Source: Ditylenchus dipsaci
Taxonomy: Eukaryota > Nematoda > Chromadorea > Rhabditida > Anguinidae
Direction of reading: 5' to 3'
NCBI GenBank assembly: GCA_004194705.1
Contig: SADC01000228.1
Span: 108,631-172,630 of the forward strand
DNA length: 64,000 bases
The position numbers and the translations under genes are program-made. The notes below the pieces were generated by a model, which searched no databases, had not been told where the DNA came from, and saw only the letters and a list, made by a program, of their open reading frames with translations. Below are positions 34,979 through 47,400 of the stretch, in pieces (the stretch's first letter is position 1; every line of letters begins with the position of its first letter).

Positions 34979-37147
34979 CTATATTCTCTGCTTTAAAGCG
35001 GCTCTTTTCTTAGCAGCATGTCGCATGCGGTTGCGAATGCACATCCATAGAGCAATTAACAAGGCCATGTGGATAATCATGCCACCTAAGCCATAAGTCA
35101 GCCAACCAACAAGGGTTGCGTTTGAGTTAAGCCATGCTTTAGTTGTGGAAAGCCACTCCACACGGCCCAACTCGCAATACCAGTGCCAACAGAGGATACT
35201 CCACCAGATATGAAAGCCTTGACAGTACCCTTGTTCTTGCTGTCAGGCTTGGTGCCTTCACTGACACTGTCTCCAGATACTGATCACCGATCATTTGAGT
35301 TTCCATCACTAGAGGCACTGCCTCCATTGTTACCACGACCGCCACCTCTACCTGCTCTACGTTTTGCTCTAACCAGAGCATTGTTTTCTGAAAAAATTGC
35401 CATCTTTACTTGATTCATTAAGGTCAAAACTGGAAAGCCGTCCTTTAGCTGAAAAGCCATATTTTTTGTTTGAGAGAAAAAAGTTGAATAGTGTCAGATA
35501 TTTAAACAAATTATCAAAAAAAACACTGTAAAGTATGTTCTGACCAGTGTTGCAAACCGATGTTTTTGCGTTTTTTGGCACGGCAGCGATTTAATTACTT
35601 GAAATCGTTACACAGATATGGATGATACATCATTTCGTAGAGAAATTTCTCCGCTACAGAATAGTGCTGATATATTTTGCATATGAGCATATTAAAGGGT
35701 ATTTAAGGGTCGTTTTATAGATGAACTGCCCGGTGCCGCACGCTTGGTGCCGCACTTGTGCCGATGCTTTTTTGGCACCGGGCGACATACGCTACACCCA
35801 GTTCCGCTAAGAAGAATTGTTATATACCATTTTGTATAAGAACAGTTAGTCTACAAAGCTTATAAAAAAGTTTCTGTAATATAATGTGTTTTTATGGGTA
35901 CTGAGCTCCGGTGCCGGAAATTTTTACTGTAACTAGAATTTCGGCACCGGAGCTCAGTAACTCATAAAAACACATTATATTACAGAAACTTTTTTATAAG
36001 CTTTGTAGACTAACTGTTCTTATACAAAATGGTATATAACAATTCTTCTTAGCGGAACTGGGTGTAGCGTATGTCGCCCGGTGCCAAAAAAAGCATCGGC
36101 ACAAGTGCGGCACCAAGCGTGCGGCACCGGGCAGTTCATCTATAAAACGACCCTTAAATACCCTTTAATATGCTCATATGCAAAATATATCAGCACTATT
36201 CTGTAGCGGAGAAATTTCTCTACGAAATGATGTATCATCCATATCTGTGTAACGATTTCAAGTAAATTAAATCGCCGCCGGTGCCAAAAAACGCAAAAAC
36301 ATCGATTTACAACACTGGTTCTGACAAGCTATCATTGTTTGTTTTAAGAAAACATCTTTTCACGTTTTATCAGGGCTCGTAGACTCAGATTATTTTTTGA
36401 ATGGGCGCCTTGAAATACTTTTTGCAAAGCTATCCTTTTTGCTTTGCATAAAAGGTTGATATGTCAAATACCGGGTGGGGCAAAAGTTCGTCCGAAAATA
36501 TAAATCAATTTTTACACAAATTTTAAAGCTTTAATAATTTTTGATGCAAATGGTGCTCATATTGTTAAGTGAAATAAAATTGTTGAAATGTCGTTTGAAG
36601 AGGAGAATCAGGGCTTTAAAATAGTACCACAGTAAGATAAAAAAGATAAGATAATATATAAGATATTCATGGAATAATTTTCCGGACGAACTTTTGCCCC
36701 ACCCGGTAAATTGCTATCACCATTGTAAAACACGGTGAAGTTTCTCTGAAATAGCAGAAATTTGATATTTTGAGGCGCACATAAAAAATAATCATGTCGG
36801 CGAGCCCTGTATTTAATTTTCTGACTTGAAAAGAAACAACATGTTGAACTCGAAAATTTAACGATTTTTCGTTCAAAATAGCATTTTTCAGTTTCAACCA
36901 TTTACTAATACTTTAAAATCAAATCTTTCACCGGACTATTACAACCCTCCCCAAATTGTGTAAAAATAAATGAATAACTATTTTTCAAATGCTTTCAATA
37001 TATTCGCTCACCTTGTGCTGAAGAAGAAGCACTATTATTCACTTCATCGTTCTCGGCCACTCCATACAGAGCAACACAGATAAAAAATGCAAAGCAGAAG
37101 CTTAAAAACTTTATTGTTAATGATGACTCAACCATTAGCAGCTCCAT
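34979..37147 (-). CDS. Secretory-signal, single-TM protein gene inside a hAT element
   Basis: Exon 1, 37147-37012: a 45-residue start with a hydrophobic segment (about residues 11-29, FLSFCFAFFICVALYGV) fitting a signal peptide, then acidic and serine-rich. Exon 2, 35387-34979: RAKRRAGRGGGRGNNGG, an SDGNSND/SEGTKPDSKNK linker, small-residue segment AFISGGVSSVGTGIAS, a membrane helix (GGMIIHMALLIALWMCI) and a basic tail RNRMRHAAKKRAALK. Junction phase agrees (G|AA). A TGA interrupts after NDR, and one base is missing before the GRVEWLSTTK segment. The intron has taken up a 773-bp MITE and a second MITE. I do not recognise the protein. Its place between hAT ends suggests cargo or capture; type I membrane topology is inferred. 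Confidence 0.5.
35545..36317. mobile_element. Palindromic hAT MITE, GTTCTGAC duplication
   Basis: Ends CAGTGTTGCAAACCGATG / CATCGATTTACAACACTG between perfect 8-bp repeats GTTCTGAC (35537-35544, 36318-36325). Almost the whole element is one inverted repeat centred near 35915 on a CTCCGGTGCCG.../CGGCACCGGAG stem. Subterminal GGTGCCGCAC words recall the hAT element at 16.6 kb. It sits in the intron of the captured membrane-protein gene. Confidence 0.92.
36471..36706. mobile_element. TA-type MITE CCGGGTGGGGCAAAAGTTCG
   Basis: Ends CCGGGTGGGGCAAAAGTTCG / CGAACTTTTGCCCCACCCGG flanked by TA. A palindromic mariner-like non-autonomous element with no coding content. Confidence 0.92.
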
Positions 37148-37322
37148 TGCTCACGCTGCTTTATTCACTCTCGAGAATAAATGACCGAGATGAATAAAAA
37201 GTAGCACTTTGCTCAACTTTTGTAGACTCTCAAATAAGAAACCAGTTATCGTCCTTGTCCCGAAAAGTTGAGCGTTGGAACTTAGAAGAGGTGAAGAACA
37301 GAATAAAGCAAACCTCATAATT

Positions 37323-37752
37323 TATTTCAGATAGTAAACGCTGTCCAAGCTGAAGCTTTGTTGCTAGGAGATGGTTTACAAGACGCTGTGTTTCCTAATT
37401 CACAGCAAAATAGTGGTTCACGCATGTACTTTGAAGCTAAACCTGTAACCGTGGAAATAGCTGCTGAAATTGCCATCTATAATAATCTAGCGGCTAGTAT
37501 TCTTTGAATACTTTGGAATTCTGGAAGACGTTCGAAAAAAGACTTCCTATGCTAGCTCGAGTTGCTAAAAATATTTGCCATACAGGCTTCAATCGCGACG
37601 AGCGAAAGAGCTTTTTCGCTACTGCGCCTCAACGCAACAGAACTGCGCAATCGGCTAAAACCTGAAACAATTTCAAAGCTAATATGTCTGCGATCACTAT
37701 TTCTCAATAACATGTTGCCAGAAATAGACGAATTGAATAATGCTGAAATTTA
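37323..37752 (+). pseudogene. hAT transposase C-terminal fragment
   Basis: An exon after TTTATTTCAG opens IVNAVQAEALLLGDGL and, after one frame change near 37505, continues LEFWKTFEKRLPMLARVAKN then IQASIATSERAFSLLRLNAT and LRNRLKPETISKLICLRS. This is the hAT family dimerisation domain (hATC) with its conserved SERAFS word. The RNase-H-like catalytic part is not visible, so the element is probably not autonomous. Confidence 0.88.
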
Positions 37753-38417
37753 ATGGACCTGTAATGCAATTGTATATCTTAACTGTTGCATATCAACAAA
37801 ACAATTTAATGCTAGTTATTTTAACTATGTATAGGCCGAATATGAATAAAATCTGTAAAAAACACAAAAAAGTTAAAAAAAGTAACAAAAATTTTGAAAA
37901 AGAAAAGGGCACATTTTTCCTTGAAAAGGGCACATTTTCTGACCGATGTGCCCTAAAAGGGCACATAAATTAAGGCCAAAAAAATGTGCCCTTTTTAGGG
38001 CACATTGTGCCTTTTCGAGGGCACATAATTTTTTCAACTGTGAAAATTAAAAAAAAGGGCACATTGTGCCTGAAAGGGCACATTTGTCGAACCCTGCTTG
38101 TCGGCATTGTTTACTAGCTTCTTAAGTAGCTAAAAAGGACATTTAATAACTAAAAAGCAAACAATGTACTTCTCTTGAACTTTTATTTTTCTCCGCATAT
38201 ATAAAAGGTTGGTTATGCATATTGAGGGCAAAACAAAAACATGTCCGCACAGTGCATGTTAAATCGTTCACGCATGTAGAAATAAAGCCTGTAAGTTCTT
38301 TAACATACAACTATTTTTCTGTTAATAGTTTCAAATACTTGAAAGATATTTAGTAAGTATTTTTTTCATTATTAGTTGACTTCATACTTACAATAGTTAT
38401 TATATAGCTATATTCAA

Positions 38418-41400
38418 ATGCTCAGAAGATATTGTTTTATTTTTTTCGCTAGCGTCGCATTACTATGTATATTGTTTATAATTTATATTGAAAAGGAAGA
38501 TATGAGCAGCATTTCAACTATCAAACCGAGCCCTGACATAGAATTACTGCCTCTAACTCAAACTGAATATAATGCTGAATGTGTGCTTAAATACAGAGAT
38601 CCTTGGAGTCCTGATATATTACCTTTTTTGGATAATAATCCAGCTAGTCACACTGCAAGATTGTCAGCCTGTGTTTGTAGAAGTGACCATGTTTTGCCTC
38701 CTAACGTTACCCGTAAATCTGAGCTATCTATTCGGCCTGACTTTTTAACCAAAGTCGATGACTGCAAGTACAGGTTTGTACAAATTTTAGCACAGCATAA
38801 AATACTGCCTAATATTTTTGAAAATTTTGGCGCTAGTAGCGAATAAACACCCCCCCCCCCCTCCAACAATCCGACCTTTTGAAATTGCTGTAACTACCAT
38901 TGCAACAACAAGTTTAAGCTTAGCCCTTAGGCTTGGGGTAGGCCAGCGTACGGAAGTCGTGATTAATAAGAGTTTACACATATTTTCCGGGTCTGGTACA
39001 AAATTTGGGTACTTTTTATTTAAGTAAAAAAGGTGAAAATCGTTGGGGGGGGGGGGGGTATTCGCTACTAGGCTCAAAATTTTATATTTACATAAAATTA
39101 GCAGTATGCTCTCGTTTTGAATATTGAAAATAATTTTTGACAAAATCGAAAAAAATCTCTAAATCTCTATTGCCAAGTTTTTAGCGTATTTTACTGTAAC
39201 ATTTTCGATTAAAATTATCAGTTCCATATTAGTCCCAGACACTGGAAAAGTGCGGAAGACATTTTTTAGTCACAACTTCATTAAATTTCTACAGGACAGC
39301 AATTCAGTTTTTATTTTTTCTTCAAGATTTACTTTTAAATTAACTATTTTGCATAAAAAATCGTGAAAACATTGATTGTTTCCTAACTTTTTCCGCAACT
39401 TTAAGTGCAAAATTTTTTTAGATAACTTTTTTCAATTCTGTTTATTGATTGCTAAATTTAACTTTTTCAGTGAAACTGAAAATTTCATTTTTTTAGCTTT
39501 TCTTCCTTTAAAGTTATTGATATCTAATGAATTGCTTGAACCTGATTTAAGTGATTTAATTTGAAGCTGATATAAATTTAACTATTTAAGCTGATTTAAC
39601 AATATGCTTTGCATATTATACATCATCTCGGTGCCAAAATTTTTTTTAAATATGTTCTATTTAAAAACTTCATATCTTAACCATGTTTCATAATTTTTTG
39701 AAGATACTAACTATTTTATTATTTAATTTTAGGTGTCTTAATCCAGATGGTGACCACAGGATTATATTTGGCACGTGGATAAAACTTGAACACGCCAGGT
39801 TACTCAGCCTAAATGTGATACTTTCGAAGTTGAATGTGTTATGAGGATAATCAACTAATTTCACAACTTATACTACAATTTTGTAAGTTTTTCTAGAAAA
39901 AATACAAAAAGCCAAAAAAGAGTTGTGGTTAGATGAGTTTTCTGCTGACATAGTTTTCTTAAAATCGTTTTTGTTTACAAATTTGTGTATAATATTCTAG
40001 AGTTTTTGCATTTTATGCTTGCTTTACTTAACAATTTCAACCTGGCCCATATAAATACCGTATTCTCTCTAATAGATGGGCCTCTCTATTAGAAAAGCCC
40101 TCTCTAATAGAGGAACCCCCTAAAAGTTACCCATACTAAGTCAAAAACTCGAATATCGCCTGAATTCATTGAATGAATTCGTTAAATTGTTTGTTTGAGT
40201 ACTTGATAAGATGTAAATTTGGAAGTGCGAGGAAGTTTGTTGACCATTTTGCTAAGTTCTAACAGCTTAATTATATCCCTCCAAAATCGGAATGTTTGGA
40301 ATTTGATCTCGAGATTTTCCAGGGCTCAACCGAAAACTTAAAAGTGGGATCGGTAGAGCTCGTGAGAGCTAAGAAAATGCACTGAACAGGTCTGCAAAAT
40401 GATTGCTCTACGCTGAAATGCAGGCCCTCAAAGTAGGGGGTGTGGGCTTATTAGAACATGTGGGCTGATTAGAGGAAATACGGTATTTTATTTGAAGGCA
40501 GTTTTACATGCAAATCGACCACGCTGAACACGAATCTGATGTCAAATCGAGCGCTGGTCTAGCGAAAAAAAAGTTTTACGTCAAAATCTTTTTTGACTTT
40601 TCACCAGTTATTTTAAGAATGTTCGTATTAGTTAACGGAGGTCTCCGAAAAAAAGTTTTTTATTTTCCGCTTATCTGGTAAAGCAGAAACGGCACTATTT
40701 GTTCTATTTTCACCTTGGTCTCCTATGGTTTTTGCTCATTTTTTGACTTATTATCACTATTGAAACTAAAAGATAAAATATGGTTTTGGCCATTTTTTGT
40801 ATTTGTATCACGTTTCGGTTACTGGAGCTTTGCAAAGAAAATTGTTTATGTACTTTTAATCATGAGTTATGCTCGGAATCAATGTCTAAGGTAAGTGAGT
40901 CCGCGCATCTCTAACTCTCAATCCCCCTGCGGCTCCTTCGGTGGACACAAATCCCTCGAAAGTGACTCTGGATGCATAAAAATGTATGCATACCAGAGGC
41001 CCCAGTTAACAAAACTATGTTCAAATTTTATCTTTTAGTTTCATTAGTGGTAATAAAGTCAAAAAATGACCAAAACTATAGAGGGGACCTACACAAAAAT
41101 AGAACAGAAACCACAGGGTTTACCAAGGCAGTCGAATTTTTTGTTCTCGAAAATGTCCTTCCACACTTTTATTGACCGTTTCTATTGTTTAAACTGCCTA
41201 AAAAATACTTAGACCTCGAAAAAACGCACTTTTGGGCTACCCCTAATAGTGTACTTTAGCAGCAGAAACAGCGTAACTAAATGCACTAAAATTGTTCTGC
41301 ACCAGAGGTTACAGTCTGTAAAAACGGGTTTTTTCTAAAAAATATATGATTTCAAACATCACAATTTTTTAAAATTTAGGCTGTTTTCCAAATTTTTTGA

Positions 41401-44400
41401 ATATTTTTGGAAAACACTTATACATGTTAGAAAGGGCATTTATCGAGGAGTAAAACGAGCTATCATAAATCTTGGTCACGAAAACCTGAAGCTAAGTTGA
41501 GGAAGTTTAAATTATGAGTCCAAAAAGTGGACCTGCTGACCAGTGAACTTCAAACGATTATTGCCGGCTCTTATAGTATCATTTAAAAAAAAGTCCAGCC
41601 CTTTGAGCTCGACAGAGTCCAGGCTGCAAGGTAGAAATAAAAGGAAAATTTTACTTTTTTTCCATTATTGCCAACTTCCTAGACAAGTGGTCCATTCTTA
41701 CAGATCATGTGTTTTAAAAAGCAAAAGTTTTGCATGAGGATCGAAGTGTTAGTAACTAAAGAACATGGATATATAGCTGTTCGATTCTTCGATTCTTAAT
41801 AAAGCTAAACATTCATTTTTTAACAAAACTGAAAAGGTGAGCATCGTTCATAAAGCTTAACATTGAATTTCTAGCAAACACCATTCTGAAAAGAGGAAGA
41901 TGCAGCCAGCTCCATAATAGAAAAAAATAAGGATGGCATTAGTGTTAATCCTCTTCAAGCAAATTTCTAACCACTCCTGATAAGTCAATGAACGAGGAAC
42001 AAGTTGCAAACAAATTCGGAGTGCATATTTTAATAATAGATTCAACCTCCCAAACTCAATTTTTTCGATCTATGCAAAAAACTGTGTATCTGTTGAGAGA
42101 AGAGTATGGAGCCATTCCGTTTTATTATTTAAACAAAGTAGCACTTAATAGTCACAATAATGCGCATGCTTTATTTATGGGTGAGTCAATTTTTTACATA
42201 TTTTTAAAATTCATATGTTTGCTAATCTAGGTAAGCATGCAGAACATGTCTTAAGCAGTCCGCTAAATGAAAAGCCCATAATGGCGGATGAGGGCTGGAC
42301 TGATTGTAAGTGCATTTATTATTAATATTTAAAGTTTTTTTACCGTAATTTCTCTAATTAGCCAATAAACTCTTATTATCCAACAGCCTCAAATAAGCTA
42401 TTACCTTGCAGAAAATAGTTCTGAACAAAAATTCACGTGTTAATATGATTGGTTTAATTTACCGTATTTGCTCAATTAAGCGGCCGCACCTCCTTCCGCC
42501 CTTAATTTCGAAAACGTGTTTTTAGCATTGTGTTTTTGACTTTTTTCGAAGACTTTTTTCAGACAACTTACCATTCATTTTGTAGCTCATGCACGGTTTG
42601 CGTGAGTACAAATTTTCTGGCGTGAGGATGAGTGAGGATGAGGACGACGTGAGCTCATGAAATATGAGGTTGCGTGAGAATTTCAAAAAGCTCTCCTCAC
42701 GTGAGGTGAGCTCACGTCCTCATGAGTTGTCCTTATGAGGTATAACCCGAAGTTGACCCCAAGAGCTTGTTTCAACCTCATGAGGATGAGGACGACGTGA
42801 GCTCATGCAACGTGAGGTTGCGTGAGAATTTCAAAAAGGTCTCCTCACGTGAGGTGAGCTCACGTGAGAATCGGTTCTCATGAGGATGAGCTCACGATGT
42901 TGTGAGCTCATGCAAACCATGAGCTCATGAGAGGTAACGTGCAGTCTTCAAAACTTGGTCAAAAATGCAATGCCAAGAACACGATTTTGAACGCAAGTGG
43001 GGGTGGGGCGGGTTACTACGTATTTGAGCCCTTTTGATTTGAGCCCCCGCATTTGAGCCTCGCATTTGAGCCCCATTTAATTTTTTGGGTGGGCTTATTA
43101 GTCGCTCGCCTTCAGCTTCTGATCGAGGTAAAAGTCCCTAGAGTTTCACGCTTTTTTCAAGATCTGATTTTTAACAGAACGACAGAACAAATCTAATGGT
43201 ACAATGCAAGCAATTTATTGATAACATTCAACAATTTAAATGAGAACAAAACACATTCAATAAGTGTCATTTTCATTCTCTTGAGATTTTCTCCTTCTAC
43301 CTGCCTGCCTTCGGCAGGCAACCTAATTCAATAGGAAGCCCCTTTGTGGGTACATGGTCCGGGATGAGGGCTGACCCTTTGGGGGTACATGGTCCGGGAT
43401 AAGGGCTAACTCTTTATATACGAGCTCTATATTAGCATCCATCAGATTGCTAAATTTTTATTTAAAGTAAATATCGATTTTCAAAGAAAAAACACAGAAA
43501 AATTAATAAATACAAATCGGACTTAAAAAAATGAACAGATACAGGCGGTGAAATGACACGGCGGTGAAATGATACAGGCGGTGAAATGATACAGGCGGTG
43601 AAGTGATACAGGCGGTGAAATGTCCGTGTCTGATTCAAGTGTCGGCTTTTGCTATGGGGCTCAAATGCGGGGCTCAAATGCGGGAGCTCAAATGCGGGGG
43701 CTCAAATACGGGGGGCTCAAATGCGGGGGCTCAAATCCAAAGGGCTCAAATGCGTGTTAACGGTGGGGCGGGTGGACGTTGGTTATTTAATAGATTACCG
43801 TATAGCCTCTACCAATCCACCATGGGGGGATCAATTTTCAACCCCTGAAAAATTTCGAGATTTTAAATCAAAAATAGCCTTAGCTCTGAAGCCCTAGTCA
43901 AAAACTGAGGGGTGGGAGATTAATAGAGGTTATACGGTGAATACGGTAAATGATGCAAAATTTAAGCTGAAACTGTCTGTCACCGCTACAAAGACAATGA
44001 CACTCTTTTATTGGTTTTCAATTTCGCGAAGCGGCTATAAAACAATGATTGCCGAAGATTGGAGTTCAACTGTGTTCACCTATCCTAATTGTGCCGGCTT
44101 TAATTATACTCCGGCTGACCATTACATGAGGTTAGGTTTTGATTGTATTTCAAAAACTTTTCAAAATTTTGTTGCAGACCTTTCCAACTACGCGCAGAAA
44201 AGAATATCGAAAGAGCAGGAGACTTTATTTTAGAAACTTTAACAAGGATCGTTGCAAGGAGTCCTACACTCACTTACTTGAGTATTTCCGACAGTATGTG
44301 GACATTTATGACGATGTCCAAGATAAATTCAGCATCACTTGGGTAAGCTTATTAAATTTACTGATACGGTTAAGGGACAATTTCCGTTGCCGGCATAAAA

Positions 44401-47400
44401 ATTTCACATTCTTTTTACAACGAAAATGTTGAACATCAATTTTCGGAGTAAAAAAGTGTGAATTTTTATTGCCGCAACGGGCATGGTCTTTAACTGTATA
44501 TTTTATTTATACGATGATTATACTCAGACTAAATAGGTAAAGAACTACAAGACATTTGTTAGTGTAGTGCATAGCCGCAGCGGCTACGATATGTCGCTAC
44601 TGGTTATATGCCACTTGCCTGCTTTGCCTTGTTTTTTTTCCTGCTTATATTTACTGATAAAAACAGGGGATTAAGAAAAAGTGACGATTGCTAGCCGGTT
44701 GTTTTAACACGAGAACGGCCGGTTGTAAGAGTTGCTTATTCTGACGCGGAATTTCACGCTGAACATGATGGTGCGGGTATTTTTGTCTTCAATGATGAAT
44801 CAAGTATGTGAAAAAGGGCTCGGAAAGTAACAAATTGTACATGGTCAAAATACAACAAGATACCCAAAGGTTTTCAAGTGGTGCGTCGTGATTTCAACAT
44901 CGCACACACGTTCCTGATACACTAAAATAACTGCCAAGAGTTCAGCTTTCTAACAGTACCAAACATAGACTTTTTGGTTTAAAAAAATAAGATGAATCAC
45001 AACTTGTTTGTTGAAGTAGGGATTTTCCAAATGTTTTACCCTGGCATTCTACAAGCCATAACTTTGTGTAGAGATGACATATAACTCAATAATCAAATAA
45101 AAAAGAAAGAATAGAATCTGACATCATTTTGGTGGTGAGATTCTTTCTTTCTTTTCTTTTTGATTATTAAGTTATATGTCATCTCTACATAAAGTTATGG
45201 CTTGTAGAATGCCAGGGTAAAACATTTGGAAATCCCTACTTCAACAAGCAAGTTGTGATTTATCTTAACTTTTTAAAACCAAAATGTCTATGTTTGATAC
45301 TGTTAGAAAGCTGAACTCTGGAGGTCATTTTGGTGTATTATCAGCAATGGTGTATTATGACCATCAGGGCGCATTAATTGAAAACTTCTGAGTATTTAGT
45401 TGGATGATAACCTTGTACAATTTGTTGCCTTCCAGACCCTTTTTCACCTACTGGATCCATCATTGAAACAAAAAGGACCCGCAGTATCGTGTTCAGCGTG
45501 AAATTCCGCGTCAGAATCAGCAACTCTTACAACGGCCATTCTCGTGTTAATAGTAACGACCAAATTTCCCTGTCATAAATAGCTGATATACTTTTAGATA
45601 GTGAGTCTGGCACACGATAGTACCAACGCTTTGTACCACACTGATGAACGCTTCTACCAATTGTTCTTAGGATTGAAGCAAAAGGTAGGATTTTTTTTGG
45701 GTGATCCTTTTTTTCTAGGGCAAATATACCTTTTGGGGCAAATTTACTTTTTCTTAGGGCAAATTCACTTTGGAGCAAATTTACTTCTTTCTGGGGCAGA
45801 AATACTTTTTTTAGGGCAGATATACTTTTTCGGGGGAAATTTACTTTTTTTGGGCAATTATATTTTTTTGGGGCAAATTTTTTTTTCTATGGGGCAAATT
45901 TTTCTCTTTTTCGGGACAAATTTACTTTTTTCTGAAGCACTTTCTGAAAAAATTGCCCCAAAAAAAGAAAAAATTTGCCCCATAAAAAATAAATTTGCTA
46001 TGAAAAAAAAATATATTTGCCCCAAAAAAGTATATCTGCCCCAAACCATCTGCCCCAAAAAAAAATTCTATCCCAAACAAGTATCTTGCTTCAAAAAAGT
46101 ATATTTACCCATAACAAAGGATTACCCGCTTTTTATGCAAAAAAAACCACAATTGCAATTTGTCATTCTTGCATAAAGTTCAAAATTTTTAGCTTGACAA
46201 CTCATTCCTGTTTGTGATGGGCGACCATGGATTACGGTTTGGAAAAATAAGGCACACAAAGGCAGGCAAAACCGAAGACAACAACCCAGCTTTATTCGTA
46301 GCCTTACCTCGGTCGTTAAGGTCAAACGTTGAGCTGAAGGGTATGATGGAGACTAACTCTCGTCAACTTATCACCCACCATGATTTGTACGCAACCTTTC
46401 TAGCTATTGCAAAGGTATTTGACTACACTGTGAGTAAAAATTATAAGGATCTTGTTACTATTGTTTCTATTCTAGAAAACAATTCTAAAAAGATTGCTTA
46501 AAAACCCGTATTCATTGAACAAGAAGGACCGACTTTAAAGGACCATAGCCGTCGCCGACAACGAGAATTTCAAATGTTTGAATTCGCGCAGGACAGTTCT
46601 CTTTGGTCTTTCATTGTACTCTTTTGACTTGCTTTGAATGACTCAAAAGAGTACAGTGCGAGACGAAAGAGAACTGTCCCGCTAATCCAAACATTTGAAA
46701 TTCTCGTTGCCGGCGACGGCTATGGTCCTTTAAAAGAAGATTTTGACTGAAATGAGATTTTTCAAACCTCAGCTAATTTTATTACTTTTTTCAACTCATA
46801 GCTCCAATCTGTACTTATTTAAAAATTTTTTACTTACCGTATTTCCTCTAATAAGCGCCCCGGGGCGCTTATTTTTCGAACCCCCGAAAATCGGAAAATT
46901 TTGAATTCGATTTCGAGATTTTCGGGTGCTTAACTAAAATCTAAAAAGTGGAATCGGTAGAGCTCGTGAGAGTTAAGAAAACGTATCAAACAGCTTTGCA
47001 AAATATTGCTTCTACACTGAGATCCAGACGCTCAAAGTCGAGGGGGGGGGGGGCGCTTATTAGAGCGGGGCGCTTATTAGAGGAAATACGGTATTTGGCC
47101 CCGAAATCTTACGAAATCTTAGGTTGCTTATTTTTAAGATTTGGCGCTAGTGTCATATAATTTCCCTCCCAAACCGTTAGTGACCACACTAGCATGAACT
47201 CCGCCACGCAACCCTCAAATGCAACCCTCGAAAATGATTGAGCGGGGGGAGGTGGCGGGGGCTTATATGACACTAGCATCAAAAAGTTCTATTTTCAGTC
47301 AAAATACGCACTTTAATGTGTGTATTTTTTTAACTATGTGTGTGTATAGTCGAATCTTATGTAAGGCTTATAATAATATTTATAACAATCTTTTTCAAAT

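Larger units (their letters stand above)
34568..38096. mobile_element. 3.5-kb hAT transposon with internal genes
   Basis: Ends CAGGGTTCGACAAATGTGCC / GGCACATTTGTCGAACCCTG lie between perfect 8-bp duplications CTTGTCGG (34560-34567, 38097-38104). Subterminal zones on both sides are mirrored runs of AAAAGGGCACATTNTGCCCT. Inside are a plus-strand hAT transposase C-terminus, a minus-strand two-exon membrane-protein gene, a palindromic hAT MITE and a TA-type MITE. It is the largest complete element here and lies 320 bp upstream of the DUF229 start codon. Confidence 0.93.

Noticed and set aside
35545..36317. Recent segmental inverted duplication
   Set aside because: Perfect 8-bp flanking duplications and hAT-type tips show it is one palindromic transposable element.
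43300..43325. Functional RNA suggested by a CCTGCCTTCGGCAGG hairpin
   Set aside because: A stable UUCG-type hairpin but isolated, inside a repeat element, with no second conserved helix or catalytic core such as a hammerhead.
45601..46176. 191-codon plus-strand frame
   Set aside because: Only the first 29 codons (DUF229 exon) are real. The rest reads through the GGGGCAAATTTAC array and gives a repetitive FFLGQIYFLG-type peptide.
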